Notes under the pieces: generated by a model
What the model saw: only the letters and a program-made list of their open reading frames with translations
Told to the model about the DNA's origin: nothing
Databases searched by the model: none
Part shown: in pieces, positions 1 to 5,026 of the stretch
Layout: each line of letters starts with the position of its first letter
How positions within the stretch are numbered: the stretch's first letter is position 1
Position numbers and translations under genes: made by a program
NCBI GenBank assembly: GCA_036493755.1
Contig: DASXPG010000078.1
Span: 1 to 5,026 of the forward strand
Source: DASXPG01 sp036493755
GTDB taxonomy: Bacteria > Gemmatimonadota > Gemmatimonadetes > Gemmatimonadales > JACORV01
DNA: 5,026 bases
Direction of reading: 5' to 3'

Positions 1-107
1 GCATGACGGAGCGCGCCCGCTCGGCAGGCGGTATCTTGTCGGTTGACTCCCACCCCGGAGGCGGAACACGAGTGCACCTGCGGTTACCTACAGCGAGTCC
101 CGCGTGA
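1..107 (+). CDS. Sensor histidine kinase, C-terminal end (partial)
   Basis: This is the 3' end of a gene that begins before the window. Bases 1-2 finish a codon, and 34 codons follow from base 3 to a TGA at 105-107. The peptide has the shape of the last part of a GHKL ATPase domain (HATPase_c): M-T-E-R-A near the start matches the 'GMRERA' stretch of NarX/DesK-type kinases. Then come a G-G-x-L-x-V-x-S strand, the glycine-rich G2 box P-G-G-G-T-R-V, and a last strand ending in L-R-L-P. The G2 box closes the ATP pocket used for autophosphorylation. A NarL-type regulator follows at once and overlaps the stop by 4 bases, which supports a HisKA_3-class kinase as its partner. The sensor domain and phosphorylated His are outside the window, so the signal is unknown. 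The kinase assignment is firm for so short a fragment; the subclass is inferred. Confidence 0.85.
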   Translation, partial: MTERARSAGGILSVDSHPGGGTRVHLRLPTASPA

Positions 108-781
108 GTTCTATCCGCGCCCGGCTGATGATCGTCGAGGACCACCCCATGGTGGCCCAGGGCCTGAAGGCTCTGCTCGAGGATCATCACGACATCGTGG
201 GCATCGTCCACGACTCCAGCAAGGTCATCACCTCGGTCGAACGATTGCAGCCCGAAGTGGTGCTGCTCGATCTCTCCATGCCGCGCCGCAATGGTCTCGA
301 GCTGCTGCCCGAACTGCGCCGTACCCACCCGGCGGTGAAGGTGCTGGTGGTCACGATGCATGTGGACCGCGGCGTCGCCGACATGGCGTTCAAGGCCGGC
401 GCCGACGGGTTCGTTCCCAAAGAAGCCACCGCGCGCGAGCTGCGCGCCGCCATCGCCGAGATCATGGCCGGCGAGCGTTATCTCTCGCCCCGTGTCCCCA
501 AGCGCGCCTACCGCACCGGCGGGATGAGTCGCGATCCGGCGCTCGACCGGCTGACGCCGCGGCAGCTCGAAATCCTGACCCTGCTCGGGGAAGGGAAGAC
601 CGGCTCGGAGATCGCCGACGCCCTGCACCTCAGCACCAGGACCATCGAGTTCCATCGTGCCGGATTGAGGCGGGTGCTGGGTATCGCGACGGAATGGGGG
701 CTGGTGCGGTATGCCATCGTCGCCGGCCTGGCGGCACGCACCGCCGACGGCGAGAGCCAGGCGGCGGGAAGCGGCGGCTGA
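104..781 (+). CDS. NarL/FixJ-family response regulator (receiver + LuxR-type HTH)
   Basis: A complete 225-residue two-component transcription regulator, a normal length for the family. Residues about 5-122 form the receiver: acidic pair E12/D13 in I-V-E-D-H-P, phospho-acceptor D56 in L-L-D-L-S-M-P, switch residue T84, and K106 in V-P-K-E. A linker follows, then a LuxR/GerE helix-turn-helix at about 147-209, with L-T-P-R-Q-L-E-I-L, E-I-A-D-A-L-H-L-S-T-R-T-I-E-F-H-R and a closing V-R-Y-A-I-V-A-G-L. The final ~16 residues are a small-residue tail. GTG at 104 is chosen because the frame is closed at 44-46, no other start lies between, and it leaves the usual short lead before the first strand; ATG at 128 would cut that strand. 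The start overlaps the kinase stop as GTGA, so translation is probably coupled to the kinase. The kinase would phosphorylate D56 and release DNA binding. Target genes cannot be read from the window. Confidence 0.95.
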   Translation: MSSIRARLMIVEDHPMVAQGLKALLEDHHDIVGIVHDSSKVITSVERLQPEVVLLDLSMPRRNGLELLPELRRTHPAVKVLVVTMHVDRGVADMAFKAGADGFVPKEATARELRAAIAEIMAGERYLSPRVPKRAYRTGGMSRDPALDRLTPRQLEILTLLGEGKTGSEIADALHLSTRTIEFHRAGLRRVLGIATEWGLVRYAIVAGLAARTADGESQAAGSGG

Positions 782-805
782 CCGGCGCCTAACGAGCGGG
801 CGCGG
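782..805. terminator. Short GC hairpin between convergent genes (possible two-way terminator)
   Basis: This 24-base gap separates the stop of the response regulator from the stop of the M28 peptidase. GCGCC at 785-789 pairs with GGCGC at 799-803 around a 9-base loop. CC at 782-783 can add two pairs with GG at 804-805 if G784 is bulged. No T-run follows on either strand, so it does not look like a classic intrinsic terminator. One copy of the GCCTAACGA motif covers part of the stem and loop. The hairpin can be seen; its role is inferred. Confidence 0.3.
787..795 (+). repeat. GCCTAACGA motif, copy 1
   Basis: A 9-base match to the motif found five times in this window. This copy is intergenic, between the two convergent stop codons, inside the small hairpin at 782-805. 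Confidence 0.6.
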
Positions 806-1687
806 TCATCCGGCCACGTCCACGACCGCTTTCGCCACTGTCTCCACCACTTTCGCCATGAAGCCGTAGTCGAGGGTGTCCGGAGTGTCCGTCGCCTTGT
901 GGTAGTGCGGATTGCGCAGGTCGGCGGTATCGGTGACCATCAACGCCGGATAATCCACATCCCAGAAGCGGGCGTTGTCGCTGCGGCGGACGTCGGGAAC
1001 GGCGTAGCCCTTGAGCGGCACGCCTAACGATACCAGCGGGACCACGCCGGCGGCGGCGCGCTCCATCGCCAGGAGCAGGTGCGCCGAATTGGCGTCGCCG
1101 ATGGCGGCGAGGAAGTTGCCGGTGTCGGGGACCTGCTTGACCAGCCGCACCGCCGCCGGCACCCGCTGCTTCGCCCCGGTGTATCCCACCATCTCCAGGA
1201 TGAAGGCCCCGTCCACCCGCGCGACCTGCGCGGTGAGCCAGCGCACGTAGGCCTTGCTGCCGATGCGGTACATCGGCGGAAGGCGCTGCTGGATCTCCTC
1301 GAGGTTGAAGCCCACGAAGTGCAGCGTCGCCGCCGGGACGAAATCGGCGAGCAGCCGGGCGATCTCCAGCATCGCGGCGACGCCGCTGGCGTTGTCGTCG
1401 GCGCCGGGCGTGTGCGGCGTCGAATCGAAGTGCGCGCCCACCACGATCCAGGGGCGCGAATGGTCGGTGCCTTCGCGGATTCCGACCACGTTGTGGAAGT
1501 CTTCGCCCTTCCACGGGAAGCTCTGGCGCTCCACGCCGAGGCCCGACTGGCGCAATTCTTCGGCGATGAAATCGGCGGCTAGATCGAGCGCCGCCGGGTC
1601 GGCGGTCGCATGCCGTACGACGGAGAGGCGGCGCACGTCGCGTTCCAGCCGCGCGAGGTCTGGCATGAAGCCCACGGAAGTGGTCAT
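806..1687 (-). CDS. M28-family zinc metallopeptidase (aminopeptidase-like)
   Basis: A 293-residue protein made almost wholly of one M28 peptidase domain (about residues 11-291), which hydrolyses peptide bonds using two zinc ions. Expected metal and catalytic residues are present: H86 in G-A-H-F-D-S, bridging D98 in G-A-D-D-N-A-S-G, general base E130 and ligand E131 in N-L-E-E, E165 in I-L-E-M-V-G-Y, and H263 in N-P-H-Y-H-K-A-T-D-T-P-D-T-L-D-Y. Glu at 165, where Vibrio aminopeptidase has Asp, and the longer E-E to G-S-K-A-Y-V spacing appear typical of the LEM-G-Y clade of M28. No signal peptide or membrane segment is seen, so it may be cytoplasmic. The start is ATG at 1685-1687, with an in-frame TAA directly before it; GTG at codon 5 or ATG at codon 8 are alternatives. 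No Shine-Dalgarno site is visible at either ATG. The exact substrate is unknown. Confidence 0.92.
   Translation of the reverse strand: MTTSVGFMPDLARLERDVRRLSVVRHATADPAALDLAADFIAEELRQSGLGVERQSFPWKGEDFHNVVGIREGTDHSRPWIVVGAHFDSTPHTPGADDNASGVAAMLEIARLLADFVPAATLHFVGFNLEEIQQRLPPMYRIGSKAYVRWLTAQVARVDGAFILEMVGYTGAKQRVPAAVRLVKQVPDTGNFLAAIGDANSAHLLLAMERAAAGVVPLVSLGVPLKGYAVPDVRRSDNARFWDVDYPALMVTDTADLRNPHYHKATDTPDTLDYGFMAKVVETVAKAVVDVAG
1022..1030 (+). repeat. GCCTAACGA motif, copy 2
   Basis: This copy lies inside the M28 peptidase gene. On the coding (minus) strand it reads TCG TTA GGC in frame and encodes S220-L221-G222. The codon TTA is unusual for so GC-rich a gene. Confidence 0.6.
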
Positions 1688-1700
1688 TTAGTGAATCTAC
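1688..1700. promoter_or_regulatory. 13-bp divergent intergenic gap; possible leaderless start region
   Basis: These 13 bases are all that separates the ATG of the M28 peptidase (minus) from the ATG of glpK (plus). In-frame stops (TAA at 1690-1688 on minus, TGA at 1692-1694 on plus) prevent either gene from starting further upstream. Neither strand carries a GGAGG-like site. On the minus strand, TAGATT (1699 to 1694) fits the TANNNT form of a -10 box and ends 6 bases before the peptidase ATG, the spacing expected of a leaderless promoter. No convincing -35 is seen, and the plus strand has only a poor GTGAAT. The gap and missing ribosome sites are seen directly; the promoter is inferred. Confidence 0.35.
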
Positions 1701-3155
1701 ATGTCGCTGGTGCTCGCGCTTGATCAGGGAACGACCGGCTCGACGGCGCTGGTCCTGGACCCCTCCGGAAAGGTCCTGGGGCGCGGCTATCGCGAGCTGG
1801 GTCAGCATTTCCCCCAGCCCGGCTGGGTCGAGCACGATCCCGAAGAGATCTGGCAGATCACCCTCGCCGCGGCGCGCGAAGCCCTCGGCAGCGCCCGCAT
1901 CAGCCGCCGCGACGTCGCGGCCATCGGCATAACCAACCAGCGCGAGACCGCCGTACTCTGGGACCGCACCAGCGGGCAATCGCTGTACCGTGCCATCGTC
2001 TGGCAGGATCGCCGCACCGCCGAGCGCTGCCGCCAGCTCGATCCGGAGATGATCAAGGCCCGCACCGGGCTGATTCCCGACCCCTACTTCTCCGCCAGCA
2101 AAATCGAATGGCTCCTGGAAAAATTGAGGCGGCCCGCCGGCGCGCGCTTCGGCACCGTGGACAGCTGGCTGGTCCACAAGCTGACCCGCGGGCGCGCCCA
2201 CGTCACCGATCCCAGCAACGCCTCGCGGACCATGCTCTACAACATCGACGCCAGGGACTGGGACGATGAGCTGCTGAAGCTCTTCAATGTGCCGAGAGAA
2301 ATGTTGCCGGAGGTGAAGCCGTCGTCGGGAATCTTCGGGCTTGCCGATGCCGAATGGTTCGGGCACGAGATCCCCATCGCGGGAATCGCCGGCGACCAGC
2401 AGGCGGCGCTGTTCGGCCAGGGATGCTTCGCGCCGGGAACGGCCAAGAACACCTACGGCACCGGGGCGTTTCTGCTCCTCAACACCGGCGCGGAGCGGGT
2501 GAAGAGCCGCAGCGGGCTGCTCACCACGATCGCCTGCGACGAAACCGGCGCGGCCGTCTACGCCCTCGAGGGTTCGGTGTTCATCGCGGGGGCGGCGGTG
2601 CAGTGGCTACGCGACGGGCTCGGCCTCATCGCTCAGGCGAAGGAAACCGAAGCGCTCGCCAGGAGCGTCGCCGATGACGGCGGTGTGACCTTCGTCCCCG
2701 CCCTCACCGGCCTGGGCGCGCCGCACTGGGAGCCCGAGGCGCGGGGCGCGATCTTCGGCCTGACCCGGGGCTCGGGCAAGGCGCACCTGGTCCGCGCGGC
2801 GCTGGCGTCGATGGCGTTCGGAAGCCGGGAAGTGCTCGAGGCGATGATCGCCGACGCCGGCCTCAAGCTCGGCGACCTCAAAGTGGATGGCGGCGCCACG
2901 GCCAACAGCTGGTTGATGCAGTTCCAGGCGGACCTCCTCGGCGTGCCGGTCCGCCGTCCCGACATGCTGGAGAGCACGGCGTCAGGCGCGGCGGGCCTTG
3001 CGGGTCTGGCCACGGGCGTCTGGAAATCCGCGCAGGAATTCGTCGGCTCCCGGAAGTACGACGAGTTCAAGCCCGGAGCGCGGCCCGAAGCGGAGTGGAG
3101 GCAGTGGCGGCGCGCCGTGCGGGCGACGCTGGCCTGGGCGAAAGACGACGCCTAA
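1701..3155 (+). CDS. glpK: Glycerol kinase
   Basis: A complete 484-residue FGGY-family kinase that makes sn-glycerol 3-phosphate from glycerol and ATP in the cytoplasm. Signatures occur in order: phosphate-binding D8-Q-G-T-T near the start, Q-P-G-W-V-E-H-D-P (39-46), glycerol contacts R81-E82, W101 and Y129, catalytic D232 with Q233 in A-G-D-Q-Q-A-A-L-F-G, N-T-Y-G-T-G (250-255), G-L-G-A-P-H-W (337-343), and nucleotide-site V-D-G-G-A-T-A-N (395-402). E. coli GlpK is about 502 residues. The difference is partly a shortened stretch between W137 and F150, where other GlpKs carry a charged 'GARERAERGEL'-like helix. The His phosphorylated by HPr in Gram-positive GlpK appears to be replaced by E218. 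Start at 1701 is fixed by an in-frame TGA at 1692 and the normal lead to D-Q-G-T-T; no Shine-Dalgarno site is visible. No glpF, glpD or glpR lies next to it, so it appears to be a stand-alone gene. Confidence 0.96.
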   Translation: MSLVLALDQGTTGSTALVLDPSGKVLGRGYRELGQHFPQPGWVEHDPEEIWQITLAAAREALGSARISRRDVAAIGITNQRETAVLWDRTSGQSLYRAIVWQDRRTAERCRQLDPEMIKARTGLIPDPYFSASKIEWLLEKLRRPAGARFGTVDSWLVHKLTRGRAHVTDPSNASRTMLYNIDARDWDDELLKLFNVPREMLPEVKPSSGIFGLADAEWFGHEIPIAGIAGDQQAALFGQGCFAPGTAKNTYGTGAFLLLNTGAERVKSRSGLLTTIACDETGAAVYALEGSVFIAGAAVQWLRDGLGLIAQAKETEALARSVADDGGVTFVPALTGLGAPHWEPEARGAIFGLTRGSGKAHLVRAALASMAFGSREVLEAMIADAGLKLGDLKVDGGATANSWLMQFQADLLGVPVRRPDMLESTASGAAGLAGLATGVWKSAQEFVGSRKYDEFKPGARPEAEWRQWRRAVRATLAWAKDDA

Positions 3156-3167
3156 CGCTGATAGGCG
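3149..3167. terminator. Hairpin across the overlapping convergent stop codons
   Basis: CGCCTA at 3149-3154 and TAGGCG at 3162-3167 form a perfect 6-bp inverted repeat around a 7-base loop. The hairpin covers the TAA of glpK (3153-3155) and the TAG of the RCC1-repeat gene (3154-3152 on minus), so it could form at the 3' end of both transcripts. There is no T-run on either side. One arm is a copy of the GCCTAACG motif. The hairpin is seen directly; termination is inferred. Confidence 0.4.
3150..3157 (+). repeat. GCCTAACG motif, copy 3 (8 of 9 bases)
   Basis: This copy supplies the stop codons of two genes at once: TAA for glpK on plus and TAG for the RCC1-repeat gene on minus. The ninth base is C instead of A. 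It forms the left arm of the hairpin at 3149-3167. Confidence 0.55.
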
Positions 3168-5026
3168 ACGCGTACCGGCGATGCCCCTTGCGGCCAGCAG
3201 TAGACGTAGGCATCGGTCGCGATTCCGCAGATGGACACATCGGTGCTCAGACTGCTGAAGCGCAATCCACCGGGCACGGCCACCAAACCGCCGGTTCCGA
3301 GACAATACGCCGAGCCGTCCTGCAGGATCCCGCAGATATCCACCACATTTCCCGATCCGGCCGCGATCGATGCGAAGCGAGCGCCGGTATCGAACGCCGT
3401 CGGGACGGCGTCCCCCAGTCCCTGGCCCCAGCACCAGGCCGCGCCGTCCAGCGCGACGCCGCAGGTGGATTCGATCGACGCGCCGAGGCTGCCGAAGTGC
3501 AGGCCGCCCTGGACGGCAACCGGGGTGAGGCTGCAGTAGTCATGGTTGCCTAACGAATCTCCGGGATAGGCCAGGCATCCGACCTTCGGACTGCCCAGCT
3601 CGCCTTCGCCATTCCAGCCCCAGCAGAAAGCCGAGCCGTCGCTGCTCAGTCCGCAAACCGCCTGCCCGATGGCGGTGAGCTGCGTGAAGCTCACTCCGCT
3701 ATTCACCGCGACCGGCGCCGCAGTGCAGCTCTGGTAGGGTCCACACCCCATCGTCCCGAGGGTGCCGTTGCCGAGCAGGCCGTAGTTGCCGATTCCCCAG
3801 CAGTACGCCTTGCCGGTCACCGTGAGCCCGCAGGTATCGCCGTAGCCCGAGACGAGCGAGGAGAACTTGAACCCGCCGGCGACCGGCTGGGGAACGCCGA
3901 TGCTGTCGTACCGGAGCCCGGTGCCGAGCTGGCCCAGAGTATTTGCGCCCCAGCACCAGGCGCTCTGGTCCGGCCGGATGCCGCAGGCGTGATCATAGGC
4001 GATCGTAATCGAGGTGAAGATGCCGAAGTTCGTCAGCTCCGGCGTCACAATGCTCGGTCCGTTGATGCCCGTGCCGAAGTCCCAGGTCCGCGACCCCCAG
4101 CAGGCCAGCTCGCCGTCGGTCAGCAGCGCGCAGGTATGATCGGGCGAGCTCGCGATCTGCGCCGCCCGCAGGGTCCAGACCCGCGAAGGCTGATGCGCCG
4201 TGAGACCGCCGCTGCTTACGTTGACCGTGGCGCGGCCGTCCGCGCCGGGAATCGCCTGGCCGGTGTTGTCGACGGTCAACACCGAGGAATCGCTCACCGA
4301 CCAGGTTACCGGGCCGGGTGCCTGCGTTCCCGGGATCGGGTTACCGCGCGCGTCGGTCGCGACGGCGGCCAGTAACGCCGGGGCGCCGGCCCCCACCATG
4401 ATCGTATCGCCGCGACCCCCCGGCTGGTCGAGGCGAACGATGCCCAGTCCGACGGAGATTTGCTGCACCGTCACGGTGTAAGTGAGGTGAAGATCCCCGA
4501 ATGGCACGGACAGGGAGACCGACCCCTGGTGGGCCGCCTGGAGCAGGAGCGAGGATCCCCGGTTGTAGACCGTCGCGTATCCGGCGCCGACCACCGGAGC
4601 CATCCCGCGAATGGCGGGATAGATCGTGGTGCCCCCCGCGACGGCCATGCGGATGCGCACGGCGGCCGTGTCGCCTAACGAGGAGAAGGTGACCGCGGGT
4701 GGCTCCATGCCAAGGCTGAGGCCGGCGGTTTGCGCGCGAGCCATGAAGCTGGCGCTCAGGGAATTGAGGCGTGCCGTCGCATGATAGGCGTTCTCGCTCT
4801 GGCCAAGCACCCAGAGAGCGGATGCATAACCGCCGGCATCGGTCCGGCTGGTGTCCAGCTCGAAGCGACCGTCCAGGTCGTGAGACCAGGTGATTGGTAT
4901 TCCGGGCAGCGGCCGGCCGCCCGAGTCGACCAGGCGCACCACCAGCGGGTCGGGGACGGCGCCGTGCGGCAGTGTAGCCTGGGAATCGCCGGAGACTTTC
5001 AGCAGAGAGAGAGCCGGCTTGATGTG
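3152..5026 (-). CDS. Exported Ig-like / RCC1-repeat protein, C-terminal 624 residues (partial)
   Basis: The frame is open to the right edge, so the N-terminus and any signal peptide are missing. A GTG at 4942 is not a credible start, because the Ig domain begins about 19 codons earlier. Numbering from the edge, residues ~10-98 are an invasin/BIG_1-like Ig domain (V-S-G-D-S-Q, P-D-P-L-V-V-R-L-V-D, P-I-T-W, T-D-A-G-G). Residues ~101-188 are a weaker Ig-like domain. Residues ~189-286 are a BIG_2-like domain (V-T-W-S-V-S-D-S-S-V, G-R-A-T-V). Residues 289-624 are seven RCC1-type repeats with the C-x9-C-W-G pattern, predicted to close into a seven-bladed beta-propeller. Many Cys pairs and the Ig stalk suggest export to the cell surface or outside, with the propeller presented for binding. 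The ligand is unknown, and nothing points to a eukaryotic Ran-exchange role. The gene ends 4 bases inside glpK. Confidence 0.9.
   Translation of the reverse strand, partial: HIKPALSLLKVSGDSQATLPHGAVPDPLVVRLVDSGGRPLPGIPITWSHDLDGRFELDTSRTDAGGYASALWVLGQSENAYHATARLNSLSASFMARAQTAGLSLGMEPPAVTFSSLGDTAAVRIRMAVAGGTTIYPAIRGMAPVVGAGYATVYNRGSSLLLQAAHQGSVSLSVPFGDLHLTYTVTVQQISVGLGIVRLDQPGGRGDTIMVGAGAPALLAAVATDARGNPIPGTQAPGPVTWSVSDSSVLTVDNTGQAIPGADGRATVNVSSGGLTAHQPSRVWTLRAAQIASSPDHTCALLTDGELACWGSRTWDFGTGINGPSIVTPELTNFGIFTSITIAYDHACGIRPDQSAWCWGANTLGQLGTGLRYDSIGVPQPVAGGFKFSSLVSGYGDTCGLTVTGKAYCWGIGNYGLLGNGTLGTMGCGPYQSCTAAPVAVNSGVSFTQLTAIGQAVCGLSSDGSAFCWGWNGEGELGSPKVGCLAYPGDSLGNHDYCSLTPVAVQGGLHFGSLGASIESTCGVALDGAAWCWGQGLGDAVPTAFDTGARFASIAAGSGNVVDICGILQDGSAYCLGTGGLVAVPGGLRFSSLSTDVSICGIATDAYVYCWPQGASPVRVAYQR
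3155..4162 (-). repeat. Seven tandem RCC1-type repeats (beta-propeller blades)
   Basis: Blade limits on the minus strand, reading right to left: 4162-4016, 4015-3863, 3862-3686, 3685-3494, 3493-3374, 3373-3257 and 3256-3155. Most open with a pattern like S-S-L-x-x-G-x-x-x-x-C-G-L, continue D-G-x-A-Y-C-W-G and close with P-V-A-V-x-G-G-L-x-F. Every blade has two Cys ten residues apart (pairs 299/309, 348/358, 399/409, 458/468, 522/532, 565/575 and 600/610, counted from the right edge). Blades 3 and 4 are longer and carry an extra Cys pair each. Blades 5-7 are short, and blade 6 has C-L-G and blade 7 C-W-P where the others have C-W-G. Seven blades is the count of classic RCC1 propellers. Confidence 0.85.
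3548..3556 (+). repeat. GCCTAACGA motif, copy 4
   Basis: This copy lies within the RCC1-repeat gene, in the inserted loop of blade 4. On the coding strand it reads TCG TTA GGC in frame (Ser-Leu-Gly), the same frame as copies 2 and 5. Confidence 0.6.
4169..4999 (-). other. Three Ig-like domains forming the stalk of the RCC1-repeat protein
   Basis: This is the domain-level reading of the region upstream of the propeller. About 4999-4733 is a BIG_1/invasin-like fold, with a D-P-L-V-V-R-L-V-D-S-G-G-R-P-L-P-G strand pair and a T-D-A-G-G-Y-A-S-A turn. About 4726-4463 keeps only the opening V-T-F-S-S-L-G-D-T-A strand and a regular beta pattern, and is the least certain. About 4462-4169 is BIG_2-like, with A-T-D-A-R-G-N-P-I-P-G, V-T-W-S-V-S-D-S-S-V-L-T-V-D and A-D-G-R-A-T-V. 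Such domains usually act as spacers on surface proteins. Confidence 0.7.
4673..4681 (+). repeat. GCCTAACGA motif, copy 5
   Basis: This copy lies within the second Ig-like domain of the RCC1-repeat gene. The coding strand reads TCG TTA GGC in frame (Ser-Leu-Gly). The protein context (F-S-S-L-G-D-T) is unrelated to copies 2 and 4. Confidence 0.6.

Noticed and set aside
43..792. A 249-codon plus-strand frame over the response regulator
   Set aside because: It is Arg/Pro/His-rich low-complexity translation with no motif, and covers the same bases as the clear receiver-HTH protein in another frame.
806..1687. E165 in place of Asp and the long E-E to G-S spacing as signs of a defective M28 enzyme
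   Set aside because: As far as I recall, both are usual in the LEM-G-Y clade of M28 peptidases, and all other metal-site residues are intact.
789..2366. A 525-codon open frame on the minus strand across the peptidase and glpK
   Set aside because: It is an off-frame shadow in GC-rich DNA. It is rich in Arg/Gly/Ala with no domain, while the M28 and GlpK frames over the same bases carry full family motifs.
3155..4162. DNA-level tandem repeat or recent duplication in the RCC1 region
   Set aside because: The blades resemble one another at protein level but vary in length and base sequence. Shared words such as the one encoding W-C-W-G are explained by the protein motif.
787..4681. GCCTAAC copies as integron attC or attI core sites (RYYYAAC)
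   Set aside because: The 7-mer fits the core consensus, but no paired GTTRRRY arm with an attC-like imperfect hairpin is present, copies lie within conserved genes, and there is no integrase or cassette layout.
4940..4942. GTG as the start codon of the RCC1-repeat gene
   Set aside because: The same frame stays open to the window edge, and the 28 codons upstream encode the first strands of the Ig domain, so this GTG is an internal Val codon.

Overview
The window is GC-rich (roughly two-thirds G+C by eye) and very densely coded. It holds five genes with almost no free intergenic DNA, and two of them run off the window edges. The style of the proteins suggests Gemmatimonadota or a similar GC-rich environmental phylum: an exported protein of invasin/BIG-type Ig domains followed by RCC1 repeats of the C-x9-C-W-G kind, and an M28 peptidase of the LEM-G-Y/NPHYH clade. 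This is inference from family resemblance; no rRNA or marker gene is present.

Layout from left to right: (1) 1-107, + strand, the C-terminal end of a sensor histidine kinase. (2) 104-781, +, a complete NarL/FixJ-type response regulator whose GTG start overlaps the kinase stop (GTGA), forming a two-component pair. (3) 806-1687, -, an M28-family zinc metallopeptidase, convergent with the regulator. (4) 1701-3155, +, glycerol kinase (glpK), divergent from the peptidase with only 13 bp between the start codons. (5) 3152-5026, -, the C-terminal 624 residues of a large, probably exported protein with about three Ig-like domains and seven RCC1-type blades. It is convergent with glpK and overlaps its stop codon by 4 bases; its N-terminus lies beyond the right edge.

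Only the kinase and regulator clearly work together. The peptidase, glycerol kinase and RCC1 protein look like unrelated single genes packed in alternating orientation. No RNA gene, CRISPR array, insertion sequence or attachment site was seen.

The main observation not explained by the genes is a short directed motif, GCCTAACG(A), present five times in 5 kb. All copies have the same orientation and four are identical over 9 bases. Three lie inside unrelated coding positions, always in the same frame (TCG TTA GGC = Ser-Leu-Gly). The other two sit exactly at the two convergent gene ends, each inside a small hairpin. This distribution resembles that of DNA uptake sequences or other highly iterated genomic motifs. 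Second in interest are the very tight divergent starts at 1687/1701, which leave no room for Shine-Dalgarno sites, and the strict Cys pair in all seven RCC1 blades.
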